Under the pieces are notes generated by a model. It saw only the letters and a list, made by a program, of their open reading frames with translations, searched no databases and had not been told where the DNA came from. A DNA stretch of 57,157 bases from Desulfovibrio sp. TomC. GTDB taxonomy: Bacteria > Desulfobacterota > Desulfovibrionia > Desulfovibrionales > Desulfovibrionaceae. Shown piece after piece: positions 1 through 10,298 of the stretch (positions are counted from its first letter, which is position 1; the number at the start of each line of letters is the position of its first letter). The stretch lies in assembly GCF_000801335.2 (NCBI RefSeq), contig NZ_JSEH01000028.1:1-57157 (forward strand), in the 5' to 3' direction. The position numbers and the translations under genes were made by a program.

Positions 1-218
1 CCAAAGGGGTCACCCCTTTGGCCGCCGAAGCAACGGTGGTTCCCGTCAGGCATCGACTTCGGCTGTCCCGGTCCACCGCCGACCAGATTGACAGCCAACG
101 CAAAGAACCCATAACCCTTTGAAAATTTTTCCCATCCAGGGGGTCCGGGGGGGATGATCCCCCCGGCCGCCGGAGGCACTCTTATAATTCAAGCTGCCCT
201 TTGGTCGCCGGGAGCGCC
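1..218. repeat. Intergenic repeat modules upstream of the first gene
   Basis: No gene is seen here. Positions 1-21 form an almost perfect palindrome. It is followed at 21-48 by the reverse complement of a module that recurs at 25289-25316 and 27385-27416 (core GAACCACCGTTGCTYCGGCGGC). Positions 141-178 carry one copy of the GC-rich hairpin element found again at 25168, 25430, 26128 and 56933. Both look like members of an interspersed intergenic repeat family. The GGGAG just before 219 serves the first gene. Confidence 0.6.
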
Positions 219-1043
219 ATGAAATACGTCACCATTGCCTGTATCGCGGCCATGCTGGCCTACTGCGGCTATCTGACCATGCTCTATGTCGGCCAGGACA
301 GGATGGTTTTCCCCGGCCGGGCGGCCAATCCGGGCCGGGTGGACGAGATCAAGCATTATTACCCGCGGTTGGAACCGTTTGATCTGCCGGCTGCTGACGG
401 GACGATGCTTCGCGGCTATTATCTGCCGCGCCAGCGCGACGGCCGCCTGCAGCCCGCGGTGCTCTATTTTTCCGGCAACGCCGAGGAACAGACCGGCTTT
501 TTCCTATGGTCGCCCAACGAACTGCGGGCCTACACCGTGGCCGGCGTGGACTATCGGGGCTATGGCGGCTCTGACGGCAAACCGTCCGAGGCGCTCGTCA
601 AAGCCGATGCCCTGGCCGTCTACGACGCGCTCATGCAAAAGCTCGGCCCGGACGGGCGCATCGTGGTCATGGGCCGCAGCCTTGGCTCGGGCGTGGCCGC
701 CTTTGTCGCGGCCAACCGACCGGTGGCCGGCGTCATTTTGGTCACGCCCTACGACTCCCTGGCCGCCGTGGGACAGGCCGCCCATCCCCTGGCCCCGGTG
801 CGGCTTTTAATGAAACACCCCTTTGACACAGCCCCGGATGCGGCCCGGATCACGGCTCCGAGCCTGTTTCTGGTGGCCGGCGACGACCGTCTCATCCCGC
901 CGGTCCATGCCGAGCGGTTGTCAGCGCTGTGGCCCGGACCCAAGACCTACGAGGTCATTGCCGCCGCCACGCACAACAACATCATCGACAATCCTCAATA
1001 CTGGAACATCATTCGGGAATTTCTCAAAGGGTGCCTGGGCTAA
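219..1043 (+). CDS. Alpha/beta hydrolase with N-terminal membrane anchor
   Basis: A 274-residue serine hydrolase of the alpha/beta fold (BAAT / YfhR-like group). The nucleophile elbow GRSLGSG places Ser at about residue 154. The acid is in GDDRLIPP (about 222) and the catalytic His in ATHNN (about 252). Residues 1-23 are a hydrophobic segment that probably anchors the protein in the inner membrane. The ATG at 219 is preferred over an in-frame TTG at 201 because GGGAG lies just upstream of it. The substrate cannot be deduced. The next gene on the same strand starts 95 bases downstream. Confidence 0.85.
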   Translation: MKYVTIACIAAMLAYCGYLTMLYVGQDRMVFPGRAANPGRVDEIKHYYPRLEPFDLPAADGTMLRGYYLPRQRDGRLQPAVLYFSGNAEEQTGFFLWSPNELRAYTVAGVDYRGYGGSDGKPSEALVKADALAVYDALMQKLGPDGRIVVMGRSLGSGVAAFVAANRPVAGVILVTPYDSLAAVGQAAHPLAPVRLLMKHPFDTAPDAARITAPSLFLVAGDDRLIPPVHAERLSALWPGPKTYEVIAAATHNNIIDNPQYWNIIREFLKGCLG

Positions 1044-2383
1044 AGATGTTGCCTGAAATATCTTATCACACGTATTGATTTTTGCTTTGGCTGGTGTATT
1101 CCCCCGTAAAAGGCCCTGACCGGGCCGGGAGGGGACTATGCGCATTGACGCCCATTGCCACGTCTTCACTTTTGCGTCGTTTCTGACCGCAGCGGCTGAA
1201 ACGAATCTCAAGGCCCGGCTCAAAAGCCGGCATCTGTCCGACGCAGCCTGCAATGACATTGTCGCTTTTGCCAAGGATGTGTTGTTTGGCGGCGCTGCCG
1301 AGGCGCGTCTGGCGGCTTTGGCCAAGAAATTCGGGTTGGTCGGCCATCCGGTGCTGGAGTTTTTGCGGCGCGGCTGTCGGCCATCCATCAGCGAGGTGAC
1401 GGACGCGCTCATGGCCGACACCAAGGCTGCGGCTGCTCCGGATGGGGAGTACATGGCCGTGGCCCTGATGATGGATGTTGTTGACGGCGAGTCCTCGCAG
1501 CAGGACAAGGAACGCTTCGCCAGACAATACGACGATCCGTTGTTTCCATCCAAACCGTGCGCCGGGCAATACCATGACACGGTGTTGCAGGCCGTGCGCT
1601 ATCCGGGCCGATTGCTTCCCTTCGTGGCCGTCAATCCCCTGCGCGGGGACGAAGCCCTGGCCATCATGCACCATGCCCTGGACAGCGGCGAGTGCGTGGG
1701 CGTCAAGCTTTATCCATCTTTGGGCTATGGCATAGACAATCCCATGGTGCAAACGATCATGCAGGAATGCGAGGCCTATAACGCGCCCATCACCATGCAC
1801 TGCAACGACGGCGGATTTTGTGGGGCTGAGCAGCATGATTATTTCTACTGCTCGCCGGTGAGCTGGCGGGATGTGGTCAGGGACTACGAGGTTCGCTTCA
1901 ATTTTGCCCATTTCGGCGATCAGACGCCGGGTAAACCCGGCTCCGACGTGTCCTGGCGGGATATCATCACCGCCGCGATGGACCGATGGCCAAAGCGCGT
2001 TTTTGCCGACGTGTCCTACCAGTCCGGACCTCTGGGCGACTCGGCCGCCCAGGACGCGTACGGGTCCTGGCTTGCCGCCCAGATGGCGACCGCGCACGGC
2101 CGCAACATCCTGTTTGGCACCGACTCCTTCATGCTGCTGCAGGTGGCCAGGGCCGTTGACTACTGGGGGTTCTTCAAGACTCGCCTGGGGGCCGACTTCA
2201 GCCGGCTGGCCTGCGCCAACCCCGCCCGTTTCCTCGGTTTCCAGTGGGACGGGGACGACTGCCCGCCAACCGATGCGGCCTGGGGGGTCGTTGCGGACAG
2301 CTCCCTGGAGCGCCACGCCCTGTACCTCCGGGACCGGCAGGCTGATCCGGCCTTTGGCACAGGCGCGGCCCCGGCTGACTGGC

Positions 2384-4213
<1,830 letters not shown>

Positions 4214-4236
4214 GAGGGGGCGGGCGGGCAGAACCT

Positions 4237-4644
4237 TTAGGCGGGGTCTGGAGAACGCGGCAAGTGAGTGAGAATGAGTTGCTGGACGCGCAGGGATGCA
4301 GCAAAGGCCTGCCGTCCATCTTCCTCGTCAGGCTCGTAGATGTCATCGGGATACCGGGATGCCGTGCCAAAATAGGCCAAGCTGCGGCAGGACGTTTCCA
4401 ATGCGGTAAGGTCCGGTGTGAATTCCACACACAAAGCGAGCAGGGCAATCAGGTCGTGTGAGCGCGGCGGCAATGCGCCCTGGGCGACCAGGAAAGCTTT
4501 CAGGTATTTTTCTGCGGCCTGTTGGGCGTGAAAGCAGACGGTGTCCCAGGGAATCAGGGCCGCGTGCAGGTTGTTCCGAATATTGAGCAGATCATTTTCG
4601 GCTTTGGCCAGCCAGCGCCGGGCTGCGGCGTCAGCGCCGTTCAT
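4237..4644 (-). CDS. HEPN-domain protein (toxin half of an MNT/HEPN pair)
   Basis: 135 residues. The segment CFHAQQAAEKYLKAFL (about residues 36-51) is the hallmark of the HEPN fold, and SRYPDD near residue 97 is typical of this subfamily. HEPN proteins paired with minimal nucleotidyltransferases act as RNase toxins. Inside the paired-module model the partner neutralises the toxin by nucleotidylation. The start ATG overlaps the end of the nucleotidyltransferase gene by 14 bases, so the two are translationally coupled. The toxin role is inferred from family and context. Confidence 0.85.
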   Translation of the reverse strand: MNGADAAARRWLAKAENDLLNIRNNLHAALIPWDTVCFHAQQAAEKYLKAFLVAQGALPPRSHDLIALLALCVEFTPDLTALETSCRSLAYFGTASRYPDDIYEPDEEDGRQAFAASLRVQQLILTHLPRSPDPA

Positions 4645-4945
4645 GGAGCACCACGCCTTCGGCCTGGATGCGCGAGAGAAACGAAGTCGGCTGTTGCGAA
4701 AGCCGCCGCGCCTCGGCCGGTGTGTGGACCAGCACGTCCAGCGACCATGTCCGCAGTCCGAAAAGAGCGGCAATGGCGGCGGTCCGGGCCGGCGGCCGCA
4801 AATCCGTCTCCATCTCCACATACAAATCGAGGTCGCTCTCCGGTCCGGCCTCGCCACGGGCATGGCTGCCGAACAGGATAATCCGGTTCGGGGCAAAAGC
4901 CTTGGCGATGGTGTCGGCGACGGTTTGAATATGGGTGCGGTCCAT
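4631..4945 (-). CDS. MNT-type nucleotidyltransferase (antitoxin half of the pair)
   Basis: 104 residues, starting MDRTHIQTV. The motif GSHARGEAGPESDLDLYVEM contains the GSx(10)DxD signature of minimal DNA polymerase-beta-like nucleotidyltransferases, so the active site looks intact. The gene is first in a two-gene unit with the HEPN gene, with a 14-base overlap. In characterised MntA/HepT pairs this protein adds AMP to the HEPN toxin and silences it. The open frame extends further upstream, but that part has no family resemblance. Confidence 0.85.
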   Translation of the reverse strand: MDRTHIQTVADTIAKAFAPNRIILFGSHARGEAGPESDLDLYVEMETDLRPPARTAAIAALFGLRTWSLDVLVHTPAEARRLSQQPTSFLSRIQAEGVVLHERR

Positions 4946-5057
4946 GGCAGCAATCAAGCATACGGCGGGGCGGCTGTCCAGGGGGTGCTGGAACAGAGAC
5001 CTGCGGGCGGGATTGGGCGGTGGGGTAAAGGCAGAACGGCCTTGTCCGGACGCTTCG

Positions 5058-5255
5058 GTGGCGGTGCGGCTGTTCGATCTGCTGCACGCCCCCGAGGCGT
5101 CGGACACCTCGGCGCTGAAAAATTCCCCCTACCGCCGGGCCGACGTCGGGGAGTATCGCATCGTCTACCGCGTTGAGGATGATGTGTTGCTGGAGCCGCT
5201 CATTGGGAAACGGAACGACGGGGATGTATATAAGCGGTTGGGGCGGATGGGGTGA
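5058..5255 (+). pseudogene. 5'-truncated RelE/ParE-family toxin remnant
   Basis: The last 65 codons match the C-terminal two thirds of RelE/ParE-type mRNA interferases (VGEYRIVYRVEDDVLL, then LIGKRNDGDVYKRL). The usual N-terminal helix of about 20-25 residues is not found in any frame upstream. A GTG at 5058 could start a short product, but it would lack the first part of the fold. No antitoxin gene is adjacent. A strong terminator at 5284-5322 follows, so the unit was once transcribed rightward. It is probably a decayed toxin gene. Confidence 0.7.
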
Positions 5256-5283
5256 GTTGCGAGAATGAATTGGCAGATATTAA

Positions 5284-5322
5284 GTCGGCCGCTCCATGAA
5301 CATGGAGCGGCCGACAGTTTTT
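5284..5322 (+). terminator. Strong rho-independent terminator
   Basis: A 15-base perfect inverted repeat (5284-5298 with 5301-5315) is followed by a T-rich run AGTTTTTG. It ends the rightward RelE-remnant unit and separates it from the convergent gene at 5324-5587. Confidence 0.85.
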
Positions 5323-5323
5323 G

Positions 5324-5587
5324 TTAGTTAAAATTAAATCGTTTCCACGGAATATTGCCGGGATGGACATGTGAAAGGAACGTCACGATGTCTGTCCTGC
5401 CTTGGTATTCGGGGAGGCCACGATGATCTTGCTTCATCAGTACAATGGGCATCCCTGGAAAATACCGTTGAAAGGCTGACCGGGCGTCATCCAGGCAGTT
5501 TTGGGAGTTAAATACGAATGGTTTGACCGCAACTACGGCAAACATGACATCTTGCTCTTTGATTACGGCAGCTTCGATGGTGGTCAT
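5324..5587 (-). CDS. Small conserved-looking protein of unknown function, partner of the DUF2188 gene
   Basis: 87 residues, beginning MTTIEAAVIKEQDVMFAVVA. I do not recognise the family. It is mixed alpha/beta with no membrane segment or signal peptide, and the C-terminal half is rich in Pro, Gly and aromatics (YFPGMPIVLM, then NIPWKRF). The ATG at 5587 is favoured because AGGTGG lies 8 bases upstream; a GTG at 5599 is also in frame. It starts 12 bases after the DUF2188 stop codon, so the two are almost certainly co-transcribed. Base composition is clearly lower in GC than the flanking housekeeping genes. Confidence 0.65.
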   Translation of the reverse strand: MTTIEAAVIKEQDVMFAVVAVKPFVFNSQNCLDDARSAFQRYFPGMPIVLMKQDHRGLPEYQGRTDIVTFLSHVHPGNIPWKRFNFN

Positions 5588-5599
5588 AGCTTTTTCCAC

Positions 5600-5827
5600 C
5601 TAGCCCCGGGGCGGACAGTCATCATTTCCATGACTGTCTTTCTGGCCGATCTGGCCGTTTTTGTTATGGATTACAAGTTCTGAGCCGATCTTGCTGCTGT
5701 GTTCCCGCGCCCAGTCAGTCGTTTCGCTCTTCTTGTCAAAGTGACGGGAGACGCGGGAGTTGCCGCTGTCCTTGGAATCCCAACCGCCGCGGGAGGAATT
5801 GGGGACAACATGTGTACTTTTAGCCAT
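5600..5827 (-). CDS. DUF2188-family protein
   Basis: 75 residues. MAKSTHVVPNSSRGGWDSK and the C-terminal half (GSELVIHNKNGQI then QKDSHGND) match the DUF2188 pattern of small proteins that begin with a His-Val-Val-Pro turn and end with a Lys-Asp-Ser-(Tyr/His)-Gly-Asn-Asp motif. The function of this family is unknown; members often sit in accessory or stress gene clusters. The ribosome site is AAGGAC. Just upstream lies a short hairpin (5840-5855) with a GAAA tetraloop on the transcribed strand, which may influence translation. The gene leads a two-gene unit with 5324-5587. Confidence 0.8.
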   Translation of the reverse strand: MAKSTHVVPNSSRGGWDSKDSGNSRVSRHFDKKSETTDWAREHSSKIGSELVIHNKNGQIGQKDSHGNDDCPPRG

Positions 5828-5839
5828 GATAAGTCCTTG

Positions 5840-5855
5840 TCCTGTTTTCACAGGA
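5840..5855 (-). promoter_or_regulatory. Short GAAA-tetraloop hairpin in the DUF2188 leader
   Basis: TCCTGT-GAAA-ACAGGA on the minus strand forms a 6-bp stem capped by a GNRA-type loop, placed just 5' of the AAGGAC ribosome site of the DUF2188 gene. It could be an operator half-site pair or an mRNA structure. The evidence is structural only. Confidence 0.35.
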
Positions 5856-6004
5856 TTTGGGCGGACTCAAGCTTGACATGGGAGGGTTGCGTGGCTAGAG
5901 ATATAAGTGCAAGTTAATCTTAGCATGCAACCCGCATGCCAAGGGCCGCGAGTCCGCCGCGTGTGGGCAAGCGGCCTTTGTCTTTTTATATTGTCGGAGC
6001 CTTT

Positions 6005-7219
6005 TCAGGCTTCGTTGGTCAATTTTTCAAGCTGATTGCGCACCAACCCTTGGCCGACATGCTGGGCCAATATCCTATAGTTTTTCTGATCATGGCGAAC
6101 TCTACCTGCGACAATAGCATCATGAATATGCAATTTTCGGGCTAAACTCTTGATGGAAGCAATGCGTGCGCTTTTAAAAGCGGTGTGCCCCATTTCAGTG
6201 CCGGGGATTGCCGCCTCTAACGCGACTGCATCCGCTTCACTCTCCTGCCCCGTAAACTCGATGTCGAGGTCGTCGAGATAGTAATCATCCTCTTCGGCTA
6301 AGTGTCCGCAAGCGAGATGTGCAAGCTCATGTAAAAGAACAAACCAAAAATTATCCAAGCGGTCATATCGGCATGTTTGTGCGATAATCGGCTTGCCGTC
6401 AACAAAAAAAACAGCACCATCAAGGTAAGTTCTTCTAAAGTGAGATAAATATATGTGCCCAATACCCTTGGTGCGCAACACCTCTAGGGCTTGATCAATG
6501 CCATCGGGTAAGGCACTCTTTTGAACAATATTACGTAAAAACTCAGTGGTTATCTCGGCTTGATTGAAATCGGTACCAGGGATTGCATTGCGCGCACGAG
6601 CCTTGGCGCAGAGCAACCAAGCTTGCGTAGCATAGGTGTCAGCCTTGGCACTCAAGCGGTTACCTTGTCGGAGGCATGCAGCCAGTGTCTTGTCGCAGGC
6701 AACGCCAGCCATGCGGCATGCTTCCGCCATGATTTCCTGGGCATCATTTTTATAGTCGAATTTTCCAGCAATTCGTAACGCCGCAGCAACTTCCTTGGTC
6801 GGATAGCGCGTCCAATCTATTGATATGGATGAATTCGAAGTGGTTTCATCTTCGCCAATCAACAGTTCCAGGGGGATTCCTAGATGCCTGTTCAGCGCAC
6901 GAATCATCGAGAGCGTCAGGGGACGTTTTTCGGAGAGGACTGAAGAGACTTGGCTTCTGCTTCCAAGGAAAGGTTGCATATCTTTCGGGTTTAGGCGGCG
7001 ATTGGTCATCACGCACCGGATGATTTCCAGTGGCGTTGGCTTCGCAGGCGAGCTAAAAATATGTAAGCGTTCATACTTACGCATTTCTGCCAGCAAACTT
7101 TCCAACGATTCGTACTCTGGGGAGTCCGGTGGTGTGCCGACAAGCGCTAAAAGCAATGTTCGGGCCTGCTCATACTGAGCGCCCGTCTGGATTGCTTTGA
7201 TGGTTTGAACCCTGCTCAT
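6005..7219 (-). CDS. HTH (HigA-like) plus ImmA/IrrE metallopeptidase fusion
   Basis: 404 residues. Residues about 60-125 form a HigA/Xre-like helix-turn-helix (TPLEIIRCVM, FLGSRSQVSSVLSEKRPLT). The C-terminal half carries the zinc-protease motif HELAH of the ImmA/IrrE (DUF955) family with a downstream ESEADA segment that provides the third ligand. Proteins of this build regulate stress or mobile-element genes by cleaving or repressing a partner. No HigB-like toxin lies next to it, so it is an orphan or acts in trans. The region is AT-richer than its neighbours, which suggests horizontal origin. A short inverted repeat sits 24 bases upstream of the start. Confidence 0.85.
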   Translation of the reverse strand: MSRVQTIKAIQTGAQYEQARTLLLALVGTPPDSPEYESLESLLAEMRKYERLHIFSSPAKPTPLEIIRCVMTNRRLNPKDMQPFLGSRSQVSSVLSEKRPLTLSMIRALNRHLGIPLELLIGEDETTSNSSISIDWTRYPTKEVAAALRIAGKFDYKNDAQEIMAEACRMAGVACDKTLAACLRQGNRLSAKADTYATQAWLLCAKARARNAIPGTDFNQAEITTEFLRNIVQKSALPDGIDQALEVLRTKGIGHIYLSHFRRTYLDGAVFFVDGKPIIAQTCRYDRLDNFWFVLLHELAHLACGHLAEEDDYYLDDLDIEFTGQESEADAVALEAAIPGTEMGHTAFKSARIASIKSLARKLHIHDAIVAGRVRHDQKNYRILAQHVGQGLVRNQLEKLTNEA

Positions 7220-7242
7220 CGCCTAAACACCTGTCATTAAAT

Positions 7243-7259
7243 GCTATATATTTGATAGC
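7243..7259. promoter_or_regulatory. Possible operator palindrome upstream of the HTH-peptidase gene
   Basis: GCTAT and ATAGC arms are separated by 7 bases in an AT-rich patch directly 5' of the gene at 6005-7219. On the minus strand a TTTACA hexamer abuts it. The placement fits an autoregulatory site for the encoded HTH protein, but the -10 element is poor. Confidence 0.3.
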
Positions 7260-7405
7260 TGTAAAAGAGCGCGGGAAACACCCGCTGTCAACATGACGAA
7301 TAGCCCGTCTCAAAATGCGTGTCAATCCCCAGATCCTCAACTTGGGAACAGATAGAATCGCAAGTAAATAAGGTTCCAGAGAACAGACGCAGTGGGCTTA
7401 AATAA

Positions 7406-9460
7406 TTAGCAAATCTCCCCATACGTCAACCGTTCCTCGTATTCCGCCTGCTTGCCTTTGTTCCACAGCGACACCGGGCGATAATACCCCACGATGCGGG
7501 TGAACACTTCCGAGGCGGCGCCGCAGTCCGGGCACTCGAAGTGCTCGCCTTTGATGTAGCCGTGGGTCTTGCAGATGGAAAACGTCGGCGTAATCGACAG
7601 GTAGGGGATTTTCGTCAGGGTAAAGGCCTTGACGATAAACGACTTGAGCGCCTCCACATCGGCCACGGCTTCGCCTAAATAGGTGTGGAACACCGTGCCG
7701 CCGGTGTAGAGCGGCTGGAGCTTGTTTTGATGCTCCAGGGCGGCGAACACGTCGCGCGACAGCCCGACCGGCAGGGTGGTGGAATTGGTGTAGTACGGCG
7801 TGCCGTTGCCCGAGGCTTTGATATCGGCGTAGAGCGACTTGTCGATCTTGGCCAGACGGTAGCTGGTGCCCTCGGCCGGGGTGGCTTCGAGATTGTAGAG
7901 GTTGCCCGTTTCTTCCTGAAAGCCGGCGGTCAGCGTGCGCAGATGTTCAAGCATCCGGGTCATGAGCCGCACCCCGGCCTCGGTCTCGATGCCCTTGCCC
8001 AGGAGGTTTAAGCAGGCTTCGTGCCCGCCGACCAGCCCGATGGTGGAGAAATGGCCCTTGAAGCCGTTGGTCAGGTAGCGCTTGGTCCAAGGGAAAAGGC
8101 CGCGCTCCAGGTTGTCGCTGATCATCTTGCGCTTGAATTCCAGGGCGTCCTTGGCCAGCTCGGCATACTCGCCAACGAGATCGAGGAAGTCTTCCTCGCC
8201 CTGGGCCAGAAAGGCCAGCTTGGGCAGATTGAGCGTCACCACGCCGACCGATCCGGTCAGGTCGCCGGCCCCGAAAAGTCCGCCCACCTTGGTGCGCAAC
8301 TGGCGCAAATCCATCTGCAACCGGCAGCACATGGAGCGCACGTCCTCGGGCGACAGATCGGAATTGATGAAGTTCTGGAAATAGGGCGCGCCGTACTTGG
8401 CGGTCAATTCCAGCAGCAGCCGGCCGATTTCGCCGTCCCAGGGAAACTCGGCCGTGATGTTGTAGGTGGGGATGGGAAACGAGAAAATGCGGCCGTCAAA
8501 ATCCCCCTCGCCCATGACCTCCAAAAAGGCCCGGTTGATCATCTCCATTTCCGGCCCGAAGTCGCCGTAGACCGCGTCCTGCAGCACGCCGCCGATGATG
8601 ACGGCCTCCTTGGCCAGATGCTTGGGCGGGGCCAGATCAAAGGTGAGGTTGGTAAATGGGCTTTGCCCGCCCCAGCGCGAGGTGGTGTTGAGGTTGAAGA
8701 TGAATTTTTGCATGGCCTGGCGCACTTCGCGGTAGGTGAGCGCATCGTGGCGGATAAACGGGGCCAGGTAGGTATCGACGTTGTTGAAGGCCTGGGCTCC
8801 GGCCCATTCGTTTTGCAGCGTGCCCAGGAAATTGACCATCTGGCCTAGAGCGGTGTCGAAGTGGCGGGCCGGGCCGGCGCTGGAACGGCCCTGGAGATTG
8901 AAGCCTTCGAGCAGCAGATCGCGCAGGCTCCAGCCGGCGCAATAGCCGGCCAGCCCGAAGGACAGGTCGTGGATGTGGAAATAGCCGTGCTCGTGGGCGG
9001 CCCGGGCCTCTTCGGGATATTTGCCCAGGGCGTAGCGGGCCTGGACCGTGCCCGAGAGATGGAGCATGAGGCCCTGGAAACTGTGGGTCATGTTGGCGTT
9101 TTCCGCCACCCGCCAGTCGGTCTTGGCAATGTAGTTGTCGATGACGTCGGCGATGTCCAGGAAGGCGGCCTTTTGCTCGCGCAGCTCCCGGCGTTTTTCC
9201 CGGTAGACGATGTAGCGCCGGGCCACATTGTACAGCCGCGATTCCATGAGCACCAGTTCCACGGCATCCTGGACCTGTTCCTGCTCGGGCACGTCGTTGC
9301 CCAGTTCCGTCAGCTTGCCCTCCACCTTGCCGGCCAGCCGGGTGGCTAAAAGCGGGTCCTTGACGCCGCTGGCCTTGAGGGCTTTCAAGATGGCCTGGGC
9401 AATGCGCTGGGTGCTCCACGTTTCCAGACAACCGTCGCGTTTGCGAATCTGCTTAGGCAT
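7406..9460 (-). CDS. nrdD: Anaerobic (class III) ribonucleoside-triphosphate reductase
   Basis: 684 residues. The N-terminus (MPKQIRKRDGCLETWSTQRI) begins an ATP-cone allosteric domain (about residues 1-90), followed by the glycyl-radical reductase barrel. The glycyl-radical loop near the C-terminus is RIVGYYRP, with the radical Gly at about residue 658. A Cys-rich segment just before it (SICKTHG then ECPDCG) fits the zinc site of NrdD enzymes. It reduces ribonucleotides to deoxyribonucleotides without oxygen. The start ATG overlaps the stop of the activase gene upstream by 8 bases, so the two form an operon in the order activase, then nrdD. Confidence 0.95.
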   Translation of the reverse strand: MPKQIRKRDGCLETWSTQRIAQAILKALKASGVKDPLLATRLAGKVEGKLTELGNDVPEQEQVQDAVELVLMESRLYNVARRYIVYREKRRELREQKAAFLDIADVIDNYIAKTDWRVAENANMTHSFQGLMLHLSGTVQARYALGKYPEEARAAHEHGYFHIHDLSFGLAGYCAGWSLRDLLLEGFNLQGRSSAGPARHFDTALGQMVNFLGTLQNEWAGAQAFNNVDTYLAPFIRHDALTYREVRQAMQKFIFNLNTTSRWGGQSPFTNLTFDLAPPKHLAKEAVIIGGVLQDAVYGDFGPEMEMINRAFLEVMGEGDFDGRIFSFPIPTYNITAEFPWDGEIGRLLLELTAKYGAPYFQNFINSDLSPEDVRSMCCRLQMDLRQLRTKVGGLFGAGDLTGSVGVVTLNLPKLAFLAQGEEDFLDLVGEYAELAKDALEFKRKMISDNLERGLFPWTKRYLTNGFKGHFSTIGLVGGHEACLNLLGKGIETEAGVRLMTRMLEHLRTLTAGFQEETGNLYNLEATPAEGTSYRLAKIDKSLYADIKASGNGTPYYTNSTTLPVGLSRDVFAALEHQNKLQPLYTGGTVFHTYLGEAVADVEALKSFIVKAFTLTKIPYLSITPTFSICKTHGYIKGEHFECPDCGAASEVFTRIVGYYRPVSLWNKGKQAEYEERLTYGEIC

Positions 9461-10097
9461 GTTCCCTCTCCTTCCCATGGCTGGCAATCGGTCTGAACGG
9501 TTGGAGCGTGAGCGCGTGTCCGGCCGGCAGCAGCGAGGCGATCTCCCGGAGGTCGGCTTCGGACAGCTCGGGCACGCGGGTGGTGCGAAACCGGATGCGC
9601 CCGGGATGGGCCTGGGCCAGGGCAAAGACCTGCTCCAGGCTGTGGCGGGCCGTGGCGGCATCGACGCGGTTGCCGGTAACGAGCGGATAGCTGGCAAAGG
9701 GGGCTTTGACGTCCACGGCCAGATGCACGTCCGGGTGGCCGGCTAACAGCGCGGCCAGGACGTCCGGACGCAGCCCGTTGGAATCGACCTTGACCGGCAG
9801 GCCCGAGGCGGCAAGGCCGACGGCCAGATCGACCAGCCCCGGGGTCAGGGTGGGTTCGCCGCCGGTGATGACCAGCCCGTCGAGCCAGCGCCTATGGGTG
9901 GCCACGAACCGGCGCACGTCTTTCTCGGCCACGAGCGGTCCGGCCTGGGCCGACCAGGCCAGGGCGGCGTTGTGACAATGGGGACAGCGCAGGTTGCAGC
10001 CGCCGAAAAAGAGCACGGCGCAGAGGCGTCCCGGCCAATCGCACAAGGACATGGGCTCGATGCCGCGCACGAGCGTCCAGGCGGATAAGTAGGTCAT
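9453..10097 (-). CDS. nrdG: Radical-SAM activating enzyme of anaerobic ribonucleotide reductase
   Basis: 214 residues. GGCNLRCPHCHN is the CxxxCxxC iron-sulfur motif of radical-SAM activases, and VITGGEPTL is the SAM-binding GGE motif. It would generate the glycyl radical on NrdD, with which it overlaps by 8 bases. The start MTYLSAWTLVRG is chosen because family similarity begins there; the open frame continues 32 codons upstream without resemblance. Activases of this single-domain type are often annotated as anaerobic RNR activating proteins. Confidence 0.9.
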   Translation of the reverse strand: MTYLSAWTLVRGIEPMSLCDWPGRLCAVLFFGGCNLRCPHCHNAALAWSAQAGPLVAEKDVRRFVATHRRWLDGLVITGGEPTLTPGLVDLAVGLAASGLPVKVDSNGLRPDVLAALLAGHPDVHLAVDVKAPFASYPLVTGNRVDAATARHSLEQVFALAQAHPGRIRFRTTRVPELSEADLREIASLLPAGHALTLQPFRPIASHGKEREHA

Positions 10098-10253
10098 TTT
10101 GTAAGCGATGCCAGCGTGATGAAAAGGTGCGACCCCCGGCCCGCTCCCCAACGCGCCGAGGCTGGGACGTCCCCAACACTCCCCAAGCCGCATCTGTCAT
10201 ACGCCCGGGAACGGTGAAATCAAGAGGCCGGCCGGCCCTGCGGCAGATCGAAA

Positions 10254-10276
10254 CCGGCAAGGCCGCGCCCTGCCGG
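10254..10276 (-). terminator. Probable terminator of the APC transporter gene
   Basis: CCGGCA (10254-10259) pairs with TGCCGG (10271-10276). On the minus strand this is followed by TTTCGAT. It lies 22 bases beyond the stop codon of the transporter. The T-run is short. Confidence 0.45.
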
Positions 10277-10298
10277 GTAATCTTTTTTCAAGACATGT

